From NCBI GenBank assembly GCA_023014335.1, contig JAECYW010000014.1, forward strand, positions 1,922,001-1,986,000: a stretch of 64,000 nucleotides of DNA. Reading direction: 5' to 3'. Of the stretch, positions 1 to 11,536 are shown in pieces. Origin of the DNA: Galerina marginata (lineage: Eukaryota; Basidiomycota; Agaricomycetes; Agaricales; Galerinaceae). Every line of letters begins with the position of its first letter. The stretch's first letter is position 1. A program made the translations under genes and the position numbers. Below the pieces are notes generated by a model. That model ran no database searches. It worked only from the letters and a program-made list of their open reading frames with translations, and was not told where the DNA came from.

Positions 1-440
1 ACTGAGATATAAGCAAAACAAGATTAATTCTAAAAATAGCTGATATGACCATAAATTGAAATAGTTCCTAATTAGGAATTTCAGGGTCTAGCTAAAAATA
101 GACCTGCTCTAAAAATAGAAAGATCAAAAATATTTTCAAAGTCTAAAAATAGAAATACTTGTAAAATAAGATTTTAGAGTTTAGATCTAAATGTAATAGG
201 TATAAGCTGTTGTTTCTTTTAATTTCTATCTGTATTATAATTTAAAGCTTATTTACAAGAAAAAACCTATTTCTCGATACAAGTCTTTTAAAATGTCATT
301 AGACTATAATGAGCTTAGTTTTTACTTGCTTGCAATCATTTAAATCTTAGAAAATACAAGAAATTCAGATCTACAAGATGGTATTTATTGATATTAGTAT
401 AGGCTATAATCAAAAAAATTCTATAGCTTTTATATATAGA
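1..440 (-). repeat. AT-rich dispersed repeat, third copy (partial)
   Basis: This AT-rich stretch holds several exact CTAAAAATAG motifs (near 28, 92, 110 and 144). Around 320-400 it aligns with the right inverted arm near 6180-6260; both share the tract reading ATTCAG..CTACAAGATG. It lies in the same orientation as the right arm (5290-7000) and runs off the left edge of the window. No coding potential is visible. It is a degenerate copy of the repeat described at 2450-3800. Confidence 0.6.
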
Positions 441-865
441 AATATATATATATTATTTGCTTTGATTTAGATTGCTTCTTGTGTATTGGATCTAGTAGAC
501 CTGTGCCTAAAGAAATGTCATTACAGTATATTTATAGCTATCCTGGAAAAGACACAGCAATTTTTTTAATTTGGAGGACCCCTGCCACCAGAATATATTT
601 CTAAAATACAAAACTTTGCCAAGACGTCACAAAAAACATTTGATTTTTGTTTTCTATAAAATTTAGTTTTTGAAGAATATTTATTATTAGAAAACATTTT
701 TCACAAAAGACCCCTGCCACCACCTGTCAAAGAAACATTATACTAAACCCTAAAAAACATTTTAAAAATCTGAAGATTATTCTTGGAAAAAATTGTTTTC
801 AGAAATGTTTTCAGCCTTCCTTTAGATTGTATTTCCTATCAGGAATTAATCAACCTAAGAGGTTA

Positions 866-1448
866 AGTCTGGGGGGTCACTGAAGTGAGCTGTTAAAGAT
901 AGTCCATGGACTATTATCAATAAGAAGCCTGTGGTTTCAAAAGCTAAAACTTTTGTTGCACAACATTTTCAGCCTGCCAAAGGTTCAATCCCAGTTAAAG
1001 TAAACAATTTAAAGAGAAAAATAGAGGATACTGAAATACCTATAGTTCCATTAGAGGCTAAGAAAATAATTAAGATCAAAAAACCCAAAATTACTTATGA
1101 TATTGAACTTCAAGGCTTAAAATGGGATTCAGTCAATTATAGCTGTTCTTATGACTCATTATTTACAATATTGTTCAATTTATGGTCTCAAAACAAAAAA
1201 CAATGGACCAAAGAGCTTAGTCAATATGGAGAATTTACACAAACTTTGGTAAAGGGATATAAAAATGTTCAAACTGGATCTCAAACATTATCTGCAGTTA
1301 GAGATTTGGTTAGACATGAATTAAAAACATCTCAACCAGATAAATTCCCTATAGGGCATACAGGAACTGATATCCGTGATCTTTTACAATCAATGTTCCA
1401 AAAACCTAATCAGAAAGATATCAGTTATGCACTTCAGTGGCCCCTACT
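866..1448 (+). mobile_element. Pack-type Tc1/mariner-like element carrying a Helitron gene fragment
   Basis: A 583-bp element bounded by TA on both sides (864-865 and 1449-1450). The ends are inverted repeats: the left end contains GGGGTCACTGAAGTG and the right end, read inward on the other strand, GGGGCCACTGAAGTG. Nearly the whole interior (888-1429) is a copy of the Helitron ORF segment at 15428-15969, with only a few base differences. The TIR resembles the ends of the mariner-type transposon at 18095-21588 (both have AGGGGCCAC near the tip), so a related transposase may have moved it. It encodes no transposase. Confidence 0.8.
888..1429 (+). pseudogene. Captured fragment of Helitron C-terminal protease-like region
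   Basis: About 180 codons stay open and match residues about 1092-1272 of the downstream Helitron helicase ORF almost perfectly. The differences I see are GGA for GAA (Gly for Glu) in the segment ending in GTDIRD, and two changes near its 3' end. It contains the putative catalytic Cys segment (NYSCSYDS) but stops before the His and Asp segments, so it cannot be a complete enzyme. The reading frame runs through the right TIR to a stop near 1485. The near identity to the local donor means the capture is recent. Confidence 0.75.
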
Positions 1449-1974
1449 TAGGTACCCGGCGGGAACTTTAATATGGCGTATATAACCTACCCATGGGGGT
1501 GTCTACAACAAAAATAAAAAATAAAAAACGGCAGCTACAATTTATAAAAATTGTTAAAATTTTCAAAAATAAAAATGTTTTTGTTATAAAAACATGAGAA
1601 ATGTTTTAAAATTGTAGAAAAGTTTTAACAATAAATAGAAATAGTTATAGATTTGTTTTTTTTAATAGGTGCCAGGGGTCTTTTTATAGAAATATTAAAT
1701 TGTAGCTAGCAGCTCAACCAGGGTAGATAGATAGAATCTGTAAAGAGATCTTGTAATGCAACCCTGAGTACTATGTATCCTCCAAAAATTGAAGCAATCC
1801 AGAGGTATGAATTCTTCTACCCACAAAATAAATTTGGCATTTGTGGGCTAGCCAAAATATATGGCAAGGATCTGTATAAAGATCATAAGATGTCATATAG
1901 AGTGATATTAAGACCAAAACTTGTCATGATTTTGTTCCAAGTCCAATCTTTCTGACAATCTATTCTGGCACATC

Positions 1975-2400
1975 TAAGCAGACATACTCCTTTCCGGTCC
2001 GTATCTCAGATGCGGAGTACTTTCCCATACTTGTTCTTGTGTTATCCTCAAGTTGGTAGGCATCTCCTCCCAAGGCTTATTTCTGCAGCATATCTTACCA
2101 AGGTCTTCCCGAGTTTCATAATTGTGGAGTTGAGGACAACTCTGCCCTTATATTTAAAGACTTGTAATTACCACTTAGATCTTCAGTCTGAATATTAGTT
2201 TAACTACCTGCATAACTTTGACATCTTATTGCTTTCATCTATCTAAGTTGTTCACTTCCGAAATACGCCTTAAGTCAAGATGCTGACCTTGTGGTCTCCT
2301 GACCATAAATTGGGGCACATCATTAGGCTAAGCACAGTTCATAGCTGAGGCCAAATCTTTGAACCTTGGATTCTCAGAATGTCAGACTTAACAAAACTAC
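1975..2400 (+). repeat. Inverted repeat A, left copy
   Basis: This segment is the reverse complement, with moderate divergence, of about 4500-4930. Shared landmarks are the TTTAAAGACTTGTAATTA-type tract, the CTGAATATTAGTTTA-type tract and the GCTGAGGCCAAA tract. Short open frames in it are mirrored in the other copy and are repeat sequence, not genes. It may be a remnant of a retrotransposon end, but no coding domain supports that. Confidence 0.6.
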
Positions 2401-2449
2401 TGTAAAAAAAAAAATTAAAATGATTGATTTTTGTATTGAATAAATACAT

Positions 2450-3800
2450 ATAGCATTCATATAAGCTTATAGATATATTATGCTGATACTGCAGGCTTTT
2501 TCCAAGTCATTCACTACAAGTTTTCTGTAAGCAATACATAAAATATGATGAATTTACTATATTATTAGCCAAGTCACTGCGAGTCTTATATAAATTATGT
2601 CCAAATTAGATGGATTATTGAATATTTTGACTAGTTACAAACTGCAATAATGATGCTTGGTATATACTGTCTTATGCAAAGGTCAAAAAAATGGATGTTT
2701 TATAAGATCTCAAAATGTAAAAAATGTTAAAAGAGTGAAAGACTTAGCAATTTAAAATGTAATATCTATCAAATTTAACATCATCTTGTAGCTCTGAATT
2801 TTCTTGATTTTCTGATATTTAAATCATGGCAATTGAATAAAAACTGAGCAAGTTATAGTCAAATTACATTTTGAAAGAGAAGCGTTCAAAAGTGTATTTT
2901 GTGTTTTTCTTGGCAAGTAAGGCACCAAGTCACATGACACTAAAAGATTCTAGATCAGAAAAAATAGCTCCACATTTTCTATTTATAGACCCTGACCTGA
3001 AAATGCCTTTTTGGAACTAGTTCTATTTATAGATTAAACTGATATTTATGAACTATTTATATACTATGGTGAATTCTAAATACATTTTGCTTTTCTATTT
3101 TAGACCTAAACTCTGATATATCTATATTTAGAACAAGTTCTATTTTTAAATTTTGACCCTGAACTTCCTTTTTTAGAAAGTGAGCGTACTTTACGACCAT
3201 CTCCAAAATTGGTTTTAGAACCATTTCTATTTTTAGATTGAAATTTTGAAACTTCCTTTTCTGGTAATATTTGGAGCTCTAATTTAAGCATTTTCTATTA
3301 ATAGATTAATTCTTAAACCTTCAGTATAATAATCTATTTATAAATTATTTTTAGACACCAATAATAACTGTATTGTTTCTATTTATAGATAAGTCATTTA
3401 AATTTATAAATAATCAGCTATTAATATAGGAACTATCTCTATTTATAGATTACCCATCAAACATATTAGCTATATTTAGATTACAACTACTTTTCAAATT
3501 AATCATATTATTAGTCTATTTTTAGAATATTATGACTGATTATCTTTAAAAGTAGTCAAATTTATATATAAGTTAAACAAGGTCAATTCTAAAAATAGTT
3601 AAGCACCATTAAAATCATTATCAGGTTTTGCATGTCTGATTTAGCAGATGGCAAAATCTTTCAGCAAGGAAATAGTATTTTAGAATATTGTTTTCTATAT
3701 TTAGACCATTTTACAGTATTGATCATGTGATCATTTACTTTTTATACTAAGATATTAGCCAAATAAAATTAGTTCTAAAAATAGCTCATACTGTTATATA
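2450..3800 (+). repeat. Inverted repeat B, left arm, rich in CTAWWWWTAG
   Basis: The arm is the reverse complement of about 5290-7000 over most of its length; for example AGCTCTGAATTTTCTTGATT at about 2790 is mirrored near 6210. It holds more than a dozen matches to CTAWWWWTAG (CTATTTATAG, CTAAAAATAG, CTATATTTAG, CTATTAATAG). That is the consensus bound by Rlm1/MEF2-type MADS-box factors; whether these sites are bound is unknown. There is no credible gene: the roughly 60-codon open frame at 3106-3291 on the minus strand is repeated inside the other arm. Confidence 0.75.
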
Positions 3801-4499
3801 GATATATAATTCTATTAAAGAAATTAGAACAAGTGAATGTAATCTATTTTTGGAACATATAATTAAATCAGCATTCATCAGATCTATTAATAGCCTGTAT
3901 ACATACCCATATTTGGATTACAGCTAAGTTCATATTGATAGGCCATCACTTGAAATTTACATATCTAGGCAGACTTGCAGTGGACTCTAAATCTGTCCTA
4001 GCCAAGAGTCTCGAATGTGAGCTGATGAGCCTCGCCATCAAAATTAGAGAGCCGGATGTCGGCTCGCTATAACTTTGGACCCTGCTCAGGGAAGAATTCT
4101 AAGTGAGCTATGTGTGTAATTTTAGCAGTTCAGGCTATCAATATGAACGTAGCTGTAAATTTATGCATAATATGATATCAGTACTGGGAAATAAGAGAGA
4201 GCAGTGAGGTGGCATAGTGTCATTTACAGCAAAAGGCCTAATGGTTTCAGTCCAGATGCAGCCAAAGAAACATTAACAGGGTACTTCATGTCTCAGAATC
4301 TTCCAGGCACAGCCTCTTGGGTATTACTAGATGTAATTTTGGCATTGGCCAGGTGTTGGTGAGGGATCAAAAGTTTGATCACAGCATGTGTAAAAATTGG
4401 ACTCAAGAGTGTCATCCAGACTAAGAAGAAGAGGAAAGTCAAGGATTGAACGCCAGACTAAGGTGTGAAATCCAAGAATAAAAGTTGAGCTTGTTAAGA
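3801..4499. other. Spacer inside inverted repeat, no gene seen
   Basis: AT-rich with a somewhat less AT-rich island near 4000-4120 and 4380-4500. No open frame resembles a known protein. It may be degraded retroelement sequence, but no motif fixes its identity. Confidence 0.5.
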
Positions 4500-4930
4500 C
4501 TGAGTCTGACGTTTCAAGATTCTGAGATTCTGACAGAACGCGGAATGCAGAACCGAACAGACAGGGCTTTGGCCTCAGCTATGAACTCTGCCTAGCCTAA
4601 TGACATGTTCCAATTTATGAAAGTGAACGACTTAGATATATGAGAGCAATAAGATGTCAAGGTTATGCAGGTGGATAAACTAATATTCAGACTGAAGTCC
4701 TAAGGTGTAATTACAAGTCTTTAAATATAAGAGCAGAGTTGTTCCCAACTCCGCAACTCTGAAACTTGGGAAGACCTCCCTCAGTAAGATATACTGCAGA
4801 AAGAAGCCTCGGGACCTGATCCTTACCAACATGAGGATAACATGAGGATTGTGTGGGAAGAAATGAATGATTCTGAGAAGTGTCTGTCTGCATTCCAGTT
4901 GGAATGACAGACACTTTGGAATCGGAATTG
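4500..4930 (-). repeat. Inverted repeat A, right copy
   Basis: Reverse complement of 1975-2400. Relative to the B arms the order is A-B on the left and, read on the minus strand, B-A on the right. The locus is therefore not one simple palindrome; it reflects at least two events, such as nested insertion or inversion between tandem copies. Confidence 0.6.
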
Positions 4931-5289
4931 CGGAAGCAAAGGACTTAGAATTGGATCGTAACAGAGCTTGTCAGTCTGGGTCAAGTAAGAGTTTAAAGTA
5001 GTAGCTGACTAATCATTTTTTATCTAATCTTATCTGCTGCTACTGCTTGTCAAAAAAGAAATGATAATCGACAAAAAAGGGATTGATCCAAGTTTAAAAA
5101 AGAGGCAAGAACTTGACAGAACATAGATCAAGTTATACATGAGTGTTAAAACAGTAGTTGCCTGTGATTGTCACAGTGTGGAAGAGTGTTTGCACTCTGC
5201 TTGCTGCTTTAGAAAGATTTTTTGGATTTTTAAGTTGACCAAATAGCCTGTAACACAACCAGTGATCAATTTTGGCTCAAACCATAGAG
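4931..5289. other. AT-rich spacer, no gene seen
   Basis: No open frame, RNA gene or recognisable element end was found between the A' and B' repeats. The tract around 5030-5130 is purine-rich and unremarkable. Confidence 0.5.
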
Positions 5290-7000
5290 ATTGAGAGCTA
5301 TTTTTAGAACTTATCAGATTTGGCTAATTTCTCAGTATAAAAAGCAAATCATTACATGATCTATATTGGAAATTAGTCTAAATATAGAGTATAATGTTTA
5401 AAAGACACTTTCCTTTTTTGGATATTTTTCTGTCTGCCATTATTAGACCTGATCTACATCTAATTATATTTGAATATCTTTATATATTTCTAAAAATAGA
5501 CTAAGAGTATAATTAATTTGAAAAGTAGTTGTGATCTAAATATAGCTAAATATATTTGATTAGATCAATAATCTATAAATAGCAATAGTTCTTATGTTAA
5601 TAGATGATTATTTATAAATTTAAATGACTTATCTATAAATAGAAACAATACAGTTATTATTGGTGTCTAAAAATAATTTATAAATAGATTATTATACTGA
5701 AGGTTTAAGAATTAATCTATTAATAGAAAATGCTTAAATTAGAGCTCCAAATATTACCAGAAAAGGAAGTTTCAAAATTTCAATCTAAAAATAGAAATGG
5801 TTCTAAAACCAATTTTGGAGATGGTCGTAAAGTACGCTCACTTTCTAAAAAAGGAAGTTCAGGGTCAAAATTTAAAAATAGAACTTGTTCTAAATATAGA
5901 TATATCAGAGTTTAGGTCTAAAATAGAAAAGCAAAATGTATTTAGAATTCACCATAGTATATAAATAGTTCATAAATATCAGTTTAATCTATAAATAGAA
6001 CTAGTTCCAAAAAGGCATTTTCAGGTCAGGGTCTATAAATAGAAAATGTGGAGCTATTTTTTCTGATCTAGAATCTTTTAGTGTCATGTGACTTGGTGCC
6101 TTACTTGCCAAGAAAAACACAAAATACACTTTTGAACGCTTCTCTTTCAAAATGTAATTTGACTATAACTTGCTCAGTTTTTATTCAATTGCCATGATTT
6201 AAATATCAGAAAATCAAGAAAATTCAGAGCTACAAGATGATGTTAAATTTGATAGATATTACATTTTAAATTGCTAAGTCTTTCACTCTTTTAACATTTT
6301 TTACATTTTGAGATCTTATAAAACATCCATTTTTTTGACCTTTGCATAAGACAATATATATTAAGCATTATTTTTGCACTTTGTAACTGGTCAAAACATC
6401 CAATATTCTACAGTCATGCACCGGCTAATGTTTCACTGAAACTTAAAAATAAAAATAAAAATTTTTAGCATCACTTTTGCCCCTAACAACTATATCACAA
6501 ATCTTTATAATTCGATTACTTCTTTCAGTCAAAATTTCAGATGATCTTGTCCACTTCTTGCAAAGTTGTTCCTCAAACACTGGTGTAACACTGAGTGGTG
6601 AGCCAATTTGAGGGATTTTGGGCTTGTCATTTCTCAGTCAAATATTATCCAATCCCTCTGAAATTTACTCAGTCATGGGGCATGCATACAGCTCACAGGA
6701 AAATTTTATTTTGTCAAAAAATAGGCATTTTTGACTGAGTTATAAAAGTGTAACACTCAGTGGTGGTGTAACATTAGCCAGTGGATGATTGTATTTGATT
6801 TGGAAATTTTTATCATTTAAATTGTTTTTTTCCATCCATAGTACTTTGAATATATTTTGCTATATTAGTACTATCAATGATACTGTTATTCAGACTATTT
6901 GCGGAAGACTTGCAGCTAGACTATAGTAAATTTATTGAATGACTTGTGAAAAACCTGCAGTATTAGGATGGTATATGTATAAGCTTATATAAATGCTATT
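5290..7000 (-). repeat. Inverted repeat B, right arm (interrupted by a MITE)
   Basis: Mirror of 2450-3800. The alignment continues on both sides of 6411-6791, which is an insertion absent from the left arm. It carries the same dense CTAWWWWTAG motifs. The outer end matches through the tract with CCTGCAGTAT and TATAAGCTTATAT near 6950-7000, mirrored near 2455-2500. Confidence 0.75.
6411..6791 (+). mobile_element. MITE with TA target duplication (Tc1/mariner type)
   Basis: 381 bp flanked by TA (6409-6410 and 6792-6793). The ends are imperfect inverted repeats: CAGTCATGCACCGGCTAATG on the left and, read inward from the right, CAATCATCCACTGGCTAATG. The sequence GTGTAACACT recurs inside (near 6580 and 6748). 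There is no coding sequence. The equivalent position in the left inverted arm (near 2608-2614) lacks it and acts as an empty site, which confirms the boundaries. Confidence 0.85.
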
Positions 7001-7402
7001 GCTGAATATGAGATTCCTGAAAAATAAATATGCCCAGCCAATTCCTAGGGGTATATATGGTACAGCTTTTTTTTGTTTGTCTAATACCTGTATAGAATAC
7101 CCCTTAAAAATGCAGCCTAGGCATATATAATTTACCCCAAAAAATGCCCTGAAAGCCCGGGAAAATTCATCCAGAAAAGCCAGGACCCATGGCACCCCAT
7201 AATATTTTTGGAGCAAAACATATTTAGAAATATGTCTTTAGACTAGAAAATGTTTTGAGTTTTGGCCGGGGGGTCACTCAAAAACCTTTTCATAAAAAAT
7301 GTTTCTAAAAACCTTTTAAAAGTAATTTGTTATGTAAATAACATTTTTTACTACCTATTAGGTACTGTTAAACATAAAGATTTACTATACCTAATAGGTA
7401 CT
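7001..7402. other. Non-coding junction region
   Basis: No gene is supported. A tract near 7253-7286 reads GTTTTGAGT, a G-run, then ACTCAAAAAC, forming a small hairpin around GGGGGGTCACT, which resembles the left tip of the Pack element at 866. Two palindromes, TACCTATTAGGTA (about 7353) and TACCTAATAGGTA (about 7389), lie just before the next coding fragment. Confidence 0.5.
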
Positions 7403-8173
7403 ACCAAACGGGATCCTGAAGTGCTTTTTAAGTCAGTTGATATCATTGATAAAAAGACCAACCGGACCGTCAAGAATCCTCGTACTTCTCTTTGGGTTCC
7501 TTACATCGCTCAGTAGGCTTCTGCTCTTCTTCTTTACAGGAAGAAAGCTGACAAGGCTAAATTTAAAGGCGCCCCAGGAAGTACAGCAGCAACTCTTAAC
7601 CGTCAGATCCTGCTCTGCTTTGAGGGCACTTTTCTTGAAGACCCCGTCAATGCGGCTATGGAATCCGAACATGAAGTTTTCACCTTCTTGGAGCCACTTA
7701 GGTATGATGTGACACGCCTAACTAGTTTGAAAGCTCCTTTACGTGAGTTCATATTATCTTTTTTATATTTCATTATATTGATAAGTTGCATTTCTAGTCC
7801 CTCGTGAACCTTTTGACTGGGGTGAAACTGCAGCGGATAAAAAGTTCCACTTGGGTAATACCAAAGGGTGGGCACTTTCATCTGAAGATATCGAAGAGGC
7901 CTACTTGACTGCTCGTGATCTGGAACCTGAGGAGGAGGAGCCTGTTGTGCCGGTTGTTCAAGAGGAAGAGGAAGAGGAAGAGAAAGAGCCGGAGGTAGCT
8001 GTAAGGCCTTCAAAACGCCGCAAAACAAAGGTCATACCTTCTCCTTCTGCCTCACCTCCTGTATCTTCTGAAGTATGATTACTTCATTTGTATTATTACG
8101 CTTATAATTTGCTTTGTTTGTTCTATGTTTATACCCTCAGTCTGATATCAGTAACCAAACAAACATCAACTAA
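7403..8173 (+). CDS. Unidentified intron-containing gene fragment (acidic C-terminus)
   Basis: Coding character (higher GC, no stops once spliced) begins abruptly near 7403 without a clear start codon, so the 5' end is probably missing. A likely intron runs 7743-7797 (GTGAGT..CTAG) and another 8073-8140 (GTATGA..TCAG). A further short intron or frameshift lies near 7500-7540. The product has a segment around WVPYIAQ, then PFDWGETAADKKFH, then a run of glutamates and a basic RPSKRRKTK patch that could be a nuclear signal, ending in SDISNQTNIN. I do not recognise the family. Its stop codon ends exactly where the Helitron frame begins. It could be a host gene fragment picked up by the Helitron or an accessory Helitron gene; retained introns favour DNA-level capture. 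Confidence 0.5.
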
Positions 8174-10956
8174 TGTTGAAAGTTCAACTTTTGAGGAGCG
8201 CTCTTTCTTCCTACTTACCACCATCTACTCTCTCTATCTTCAGCTCCAATGAGATTGCTTCTTGTCTTCCTAGTCTTCTTTATACTTATACCAAGAAAGC
8301 TCAATCAAATCAGCTCTCTATCTCAATCCTTTCAAAGCTTTGCTTTAGGTATACCTTTAATACACTTAAAGCCTCAAATCTGACTTTTTTGACCTTCAAA
8401 GCTGACACTTATGATATTCAAAACTTATCTGGCATTCTTGGCATTGGCATTAGCATTCAGCATACTTTTGATACCTCTGACATTAGTATTCAACCTACAC
8501 CCCATATCTCTGGCACTAGACTTCAATATATATCTGATATATTTACCACTAAGACCTTTCATAGGACTATATCTAGCATCGATAGTCATGACTTAGTTAG
8601 CAAATTTAAACTATGCACTCAACATATGTTTGAGGCTTTTGTAGAATATATTTATTTAACTAGCTGTTCTTTAAACAAGCTGTTTTACTATGTATATATG
8701 GCTTCATTAGACACTGACATCTTTTATCAGGTGCATAGAGTGTATTTACAACTTATCAGAAACCTTCTATTGAAACATGAATATTCAAATTTTATGAGGC
8801 TTAACACTAAATCTTCTCAGTTGGCCCTGCATCAGCTGGCTTTGTTTACTTACGACGTATCTCCAATATTAGTATCTTCTGCTATTCAGACTTTTGTTTT
8901 GGCTAGAATTCCCATGCTTTATCTACATGAAGAGAAAGTATCTATGCAGTGGTGGTATAATTATCAGCAGCCTTTATCTAATTTTTGTATCACTAATTCT
9001 TGTTCTAAACACTTTATAAACCAATTAAAATGTTCAATAGCACATAAGTGGGATGGAAGTAATTGTATTCTTCAACCTGATAACTCTTCTTTCTTTGGGG
9101 CTGGTCCTAAAAAAACTCTAACATATGCTTCTATTTCAAAATATATTTTTTTTCAAAATTCCTCAATCTGCATAGATAATACAACATTAAAATATAGTGG
9201 TCATATGGTATTTAAGGAAGCTTTGGACAAATATAGGAATAAGAATGACATTCTTTTAGTGCGTGTACCTTTGGAGCTATTATGTGATAAGATTACTCTA
9301 AGTCAAGCCCGTGCTATTGCAAAGTGTCATAATATCAGTAAAATAAGTAAACATTCTTTACCAGCTTTAATGAACGTACTATCTTCTCATCAGTGTGTTG
9401 ATAACTGTGCTGGCTTTTGTACTATTTTTTCCCTTGCACCAGCTATATTAACACCTGCAACACCTGCTGAACGTCAGACTACTTGGTATAACAAGCTTAA
9501 TAAAGTTAAAAAAGCAAATCATATCCACAATAAAGCGGCCCAAAATAACCTAAAGAAACAAAAAGATATATCTGAGTCTGAAGAAAGAAATAAAACTTTT
9601 CCTCCTCAGCCACCATCTAAAAGTCTACTTTATAAAATAATTTCAGGCTTTATACAAGATACAAGTCCTTCTCAATTTGTAGAAGCAGGCTGTGCAGTTT
9701 GTGGAAGATTAACACCATTTAGAAATCTAATACCCTTAAGTGAAATAAAAGATAGACTAAAGGTATTAATAAACCCAGGTATTACTCGCAAAGAAAGAAA
9801 AACTCCTGAAGATCCTATTTCTGATATTACTGGTCTAATTATTGATTCAAAATGTACTCATGCATGTAAAACCTGTTGTGCTAGTTTGAAGAAAAACAAA
9901 ATACCCTCATTTGCTTTAGCTTCAGGTTTTTGGATTGGCGAAGTACCAGATGTGCTTAAAAATCTGACTTATGTTGAAAAGCTTTTAATTGCACGTGTAA
10001 GACACAATAGATGCATAGTCAAAGTAGCATCAGGCAGATATAAAATGAGAGCCAATGCTATTACCTTTCAAAATCCAGTCCCAAAAATATATGATGTTTT
10101 ACCACCTCCAGTAAAAGAGCTTGATGAAGTTCTTGCATTTATATTTACTGGACCTTGCAGACCCACCAAAGATGATATTAAACGCACTTCTTTACTTGTC
10201 CGTCGCAATCATGTAGCTAAGGCTTTAAACTGGCTTAAATTAAATCATGCTGATTATTCTGATGTTGGTATCTCAAAAGACAACTTAATGCAATATCCTG
10301 AAAGTGACTGTCCTGTTGTTATTGATTATAGAGAGTCTATTATAAATAAAGATCTAGAAGCCACTAGTGTACATGATAATAAAGAAGAAGATGGTGTAGA
10401 ATCAGGTCCTTGCTCATTTACTGTTCAAGGTCTTACAGGACAAGAGTTTTCAGAGCTTTCTATTAATACTATAAAGGCTAAAGCTTTGGAACATCTTATG
10501 AGCAATGAAAAAATTTTATTTGCTGGCCATTCTGAAAAACCTTGCTCAATATTTAAAAATCCTCAGTTGTTTCCTTCTATGCTTCCATGGCTTTTTCCAT
10601 ATGGTCATGGTGGTATAGGTCAATCAATAATGAACAAAATTCATTCACCTTTGGTCCAGAAAAGACATCTGTTAATGTATCATGATAAAAGGTTTCAAAC
10701 TGATCCCAATTTTCCTTTGATTGCATTTAATCATGAACAAATTTCTCAAAGTACAAGTCGAGGAAGATTAGTAGTACAAAGATTTTATTTTTCTGAAATG
10801 GCTAATCGCCTATTAAACCTTAATCATTCAGTGTTATCTAATATTAGCAAGCGCCTTTCTCTTGGTGAGCGTGTAAAACCTGAAACTGAAGAGGAAAAAC
10901 TATGCTATAAAGTCATACAAGACTTGGATACAATTGGCGGTCATGTTGTTCTTTAG
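8173..10956 (+). pseudogene. Helitron polyprotein, N-terminal part
   Basis: A 927-codon frame. The first 200 or so residues are Ser/Thr/Ile-rich and not clearly homologous to anything; the natural start may lie further in. The middle has Cys/His-rich stretches (CAVCGRLTPF and CTHACKTCC, residues about 510-580) typical of fungal Helitron proteins. The last part (FPSMLPWLFPYGHGG to IGGHV, about 800-925) is the Helitron-like N domain that precedes Rep. The frame breaks just after GGHV at about 10948-10956, and homologous sequence continues in another frame (AGKKSMRNEIW). No intron consensus explains the shift, so it is a frameshift. Confidence 0.85.
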
Positions 10957-11536
10957 CAGGTAAAAAGTCTATGCGCAATGAAATATGGTCTTTGATTTCC
11001 TATATAGGTGCACCTTCTTGGTTTATTACACTTTCTCCTGCAGATAGTAAACATCCAATCTGTCTTTATTTTGCTGATAAGGATATTGAGTTCAAACCTG
11101 AGATTTGCCTGCCTGATGAAGCTTACCGCCTTGTTGCTCAAAACCCTGTGGCAGCTGCAAGATTCTTTCATTTTATGTGTGAAACCTTTATTAAACATGT
11201 ATTGGGTGTTGGCAATAACTCTCCAGGCTTGTATGGTAAAACAAATGCTTATTATGGAACAGTTGAACAACAAGGCCGTCTAACTTTGCATCTACATCTG
11301 CTATTATGGATTAAAAATTCACTTTCACCTCAGGAGATCAGAGATTGCATCATGGATACTACTTCTGACTTTCAAAAACAAATGGTAGAATATCTGGAAA
11401 GTGTTCATCAAGGTGAATTGTTAAATGAAAAGCCATTAGCTGATATCCTTGCATCTTTCAAATCTAAGCAAGAACAGACTAGTTACTCAGATCCAACAAA
11501 AACAATGCCAAAACCTCCACCTGAATTATGTAAATT
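10957..11536 (+). pseudogene. Helitron Rep (HUH) domain
   Basis: Continues the Helitron protein after the frameshift. It contains the Rep metal-binding motif as HLHLLLW (about 11280-11310), preceded by YYGTVEQQGRLT, which is diagnostic of Helitron Rep. This motif coordinates the metal for single-strand cleavage. The frame is cut at a Cys-rich segment (ELCK) by the small insertion at 11536; homologous sequence resumes at 11890 as NCTDCSKC. Removing the insertion leaves the reading frame intact, so the gene was open here when the insertion arrived. Confidence 0.85.

Larger units (their letters stand above)
577..1681. repeat. Possible terminal inverted repeats around the Pack element
   Basis: GACCCCTGCCACC occurs near 579 and again near 706. 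Its inverted form with one mismatch (GGTGCCAGGGGTC) occurs near 1668-1680. This suggests the ends of an older AT-rich TIR element (about 0.98 or 1.1 kb) into which the element at 866-1448 later inserted. No target duplication could be defined, so the call is tentative. Confidence 0.3.

Noticed and set aside
3106..3291. Open frame of 61 codons on the minus strand, with an identical product at 5730-5915 on the plus strand
   Set aside because: Both lie at mirrored positions of the inverted repeat and encode motif-repeat sequence; identity reflects the repeat, not protein conservation.
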